DNA from: Schizochytrium sp. CCTCC M209059
Taxonomy: Eukaryota; Sar; Bigyra; Thraustochytrida; Thraustochytriidae
Direction of reading: 5' to 3'
DNA: 64,000 nucleotides
Assembly: GCA_000818945.1 (NCBI GenBank)
Contig: KN805442.1
Location: 87,021-151,020 of the forward strand
In this document: piece by piece, positions 62,781-64,000 of the stretch
Position numbering within the stretch: position 1 is the first letter of the stretch
Layout: each line of letters opens with the position of its first letter
Translations under genes and position numbers: made by a program
The notes under the pieces: model-generated
Database searches by the model: none
What the model was told of the DNA's origin: nothing
What the model saw: the letters and a program-made list of their open reading frames with translations, nothing else

Positions 62781-64000
62781 AGTAAATCAGTTCCACATGG
62801 AAGGGAGGCGCATGCGTCGAAGTTTCTCTCGTGCATCATTTTGTGGTGTACCATCTTGTTCTTTGAGAAAACGATGAAAAGTGAAAAGCGAGGAGGGAAC
62901 GTTGTTATCTATACTAGAGCAATTGCTAGCGTTGAATGGATGGGTTGTAAGTCTATGTACTCTGGGTAGACTCGGGTTATGAGGAGACGAACTGGTGTGG
63001 TGGTGACGTTCGATGTTCTCGCCACCTCAAAAAAGTTTGTCCGGACGATGTAGGGGAGAGCTTGCTAGTCACAAATCTCTTGGCCGTGCTAGTTCGTGGT
63101 ACAAACGCTTTTAGACGCACCTTTATATCGCATGAACTCGTGTTTGTCAAGAGAGGATGGCAGTTGCCACAGCAAGTCTTCAAGAGACTTTCCATGGGTG
63201 CAATGTTGACACTGACCGCTTCTGTGGCGCAGCTGTCTGCCCACGCCATTTTCCATCTCCCGCGGAGTACGAATGATATTTTATTTACCACGCACACAAT
63301 ATATGAAACGAGATATTTTGTTAGTGAGGAATCTGGGAACTGAGAAAAAAAAATTTGGTCCGAAAAGATGTGAGGGTTTGCCCATCGAAACGACGCCTTT
63401 TGACTTTCGACCTATACTTTTGTCGATATTTTTTTAATTTCTTTTTCTTCGTCGGCACGAGCGTGCGCAGTTATCATGGCGAAAATGACAGGGAGTCAAA
63501 GATGGTCGAAAATCAATCTGTGGATTGGTTTTCGGAATTAGTCGTGCGCTAAAGACTACGACAGAAGAAAAGACACCAGCGCTTGAGGGCCATTGTATGA
63601 CCTCCCCTTGTCTCTCTACCTTGAACTCCAAAAAAATAAAGTAATATTCGGTCAATTTTACGCGCGGGCTGTGTGTGCCAGGTGCCAACAGTGTCTCGGT
63701 GCCCACAGATTGGGCTGTGTTGATGTGTGACCGTGGGCAGGAAGAATGCACAGCTTTCGTGTGATGAGCAGCAGCCCGCCCTGGCAGCTGCAGTGGTGGT
63801 AGTCAGTGATATACAAAGCAGCTAGAAGTGATGGCCACTTGGTTCGCATGTGCGGGAGAAAACAAAATTCGGAGTGTTGCAAGTCGCCGGATCCCCCCAA
63901 AATAAAATAAGGAAGAAGGGAGAAAAGTAGAAGTGGTTGGTTTGTCTTTGTTTATTCCTTTTTGGACAGAAAGAAGGGGAAAGGAAAAGGGATTGGGAAG
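62781..64000. other. Intergenic region downstream of VPS13
   Basis: 1.2 kb to the window end with lower GC than the coding region. Short frames up to about 105 codons occur on both strands, but none has a recognisable domain. No tRNA-like B-box or other RNA gene is evident. An AATAAA near 63636 is in non-coding sequence. Confidence 0.55.

Noticed and set aside
1..64000. CRISPR arrays, operons, ribosome binding sites and tRNA genes
   Set aside because: The DNA is eukaryotic; tandem repeats here have no regular unique spacers, and no tRNA box pattern was visible by eye. A tRNAscan run would settle the latter.

Overview
The window is eukaryotic nuclear DNA, GC-rich and almost intron-free. Thirteen protein-coding genes can be supported, each as one uninterrupted reading frame; the longest is an 11.1 kb VPS13 gene. 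This style, a flagellar dynein-regulatory-complex gene (DRC5), a sphingosine kinase and TIR-like/TPR proteins of a kind common in stramenopile protists point to a thraustochytrid-like labyrinthulomycete. That assignment is inference; no rRNA or organelle marker is present to test it.

Left part (1-31.8 kb): a sparse region holding two lineage-specific families. Family A has four members. Two are short (967-2205 minus; 22233-23783 plus): an acidic, disordered N-terminus, an unrecognised helical module, and a short basic motif near the C-terminus. Two are giants (3572-7939 minus; 8850-13517 minus) that join the same module and basic motif to a hydrophobic segment, a TIR-like domain, kinesin-light-chain-like TPRs and a C-terminal receiver-like domain without the usual phospho-acceptor aspartate. 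Family B is a pair (24055-24924 minus; 29644-31809 plus) sharing a beta-rich domain of about 180 residues behind a basic, disordered N-terminus. Between these genes lie 8.7 kb and 4.7 kb of apparently non-coding DNA full of microsatellites, including an uninterrupted 588-bp (TTTTC)n array, and an assembly gap.

Right part (32.7-62.8 kb): compact housekeeping-type genes. In order: an ankyrin-repeat protein, sphingosine kinase, an EML-like WD40 protein with a possible EF-hand-like N-terminus, DRC5, a DDT/WHIM chromatin-remodelling subunit that also carries a linker-histone-type winged helix, a coiled-coil protein, and VPS13 with an embedded dysferlin (DysF) domain. Intergenic distances here are about 0.3-0.9 kb.

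The most interesting content is family A. The short members look like stand-alone copies of the N-terminal module of the large TIR/TPR proteins, which suggests a receptor- or effector-plus-adaptor arrangement in a local gene cluster. The sequence relationships are visible by eye; the signalling or immune role is inference. Many gene leaders also carry GAGC/AAGC tracts, usually on the sense strand.

Start codons: several long frames extend upstream through low-complexity leaders to TTG or GTG codons. I trimmed these to the first plausible ATG, stated per gene.
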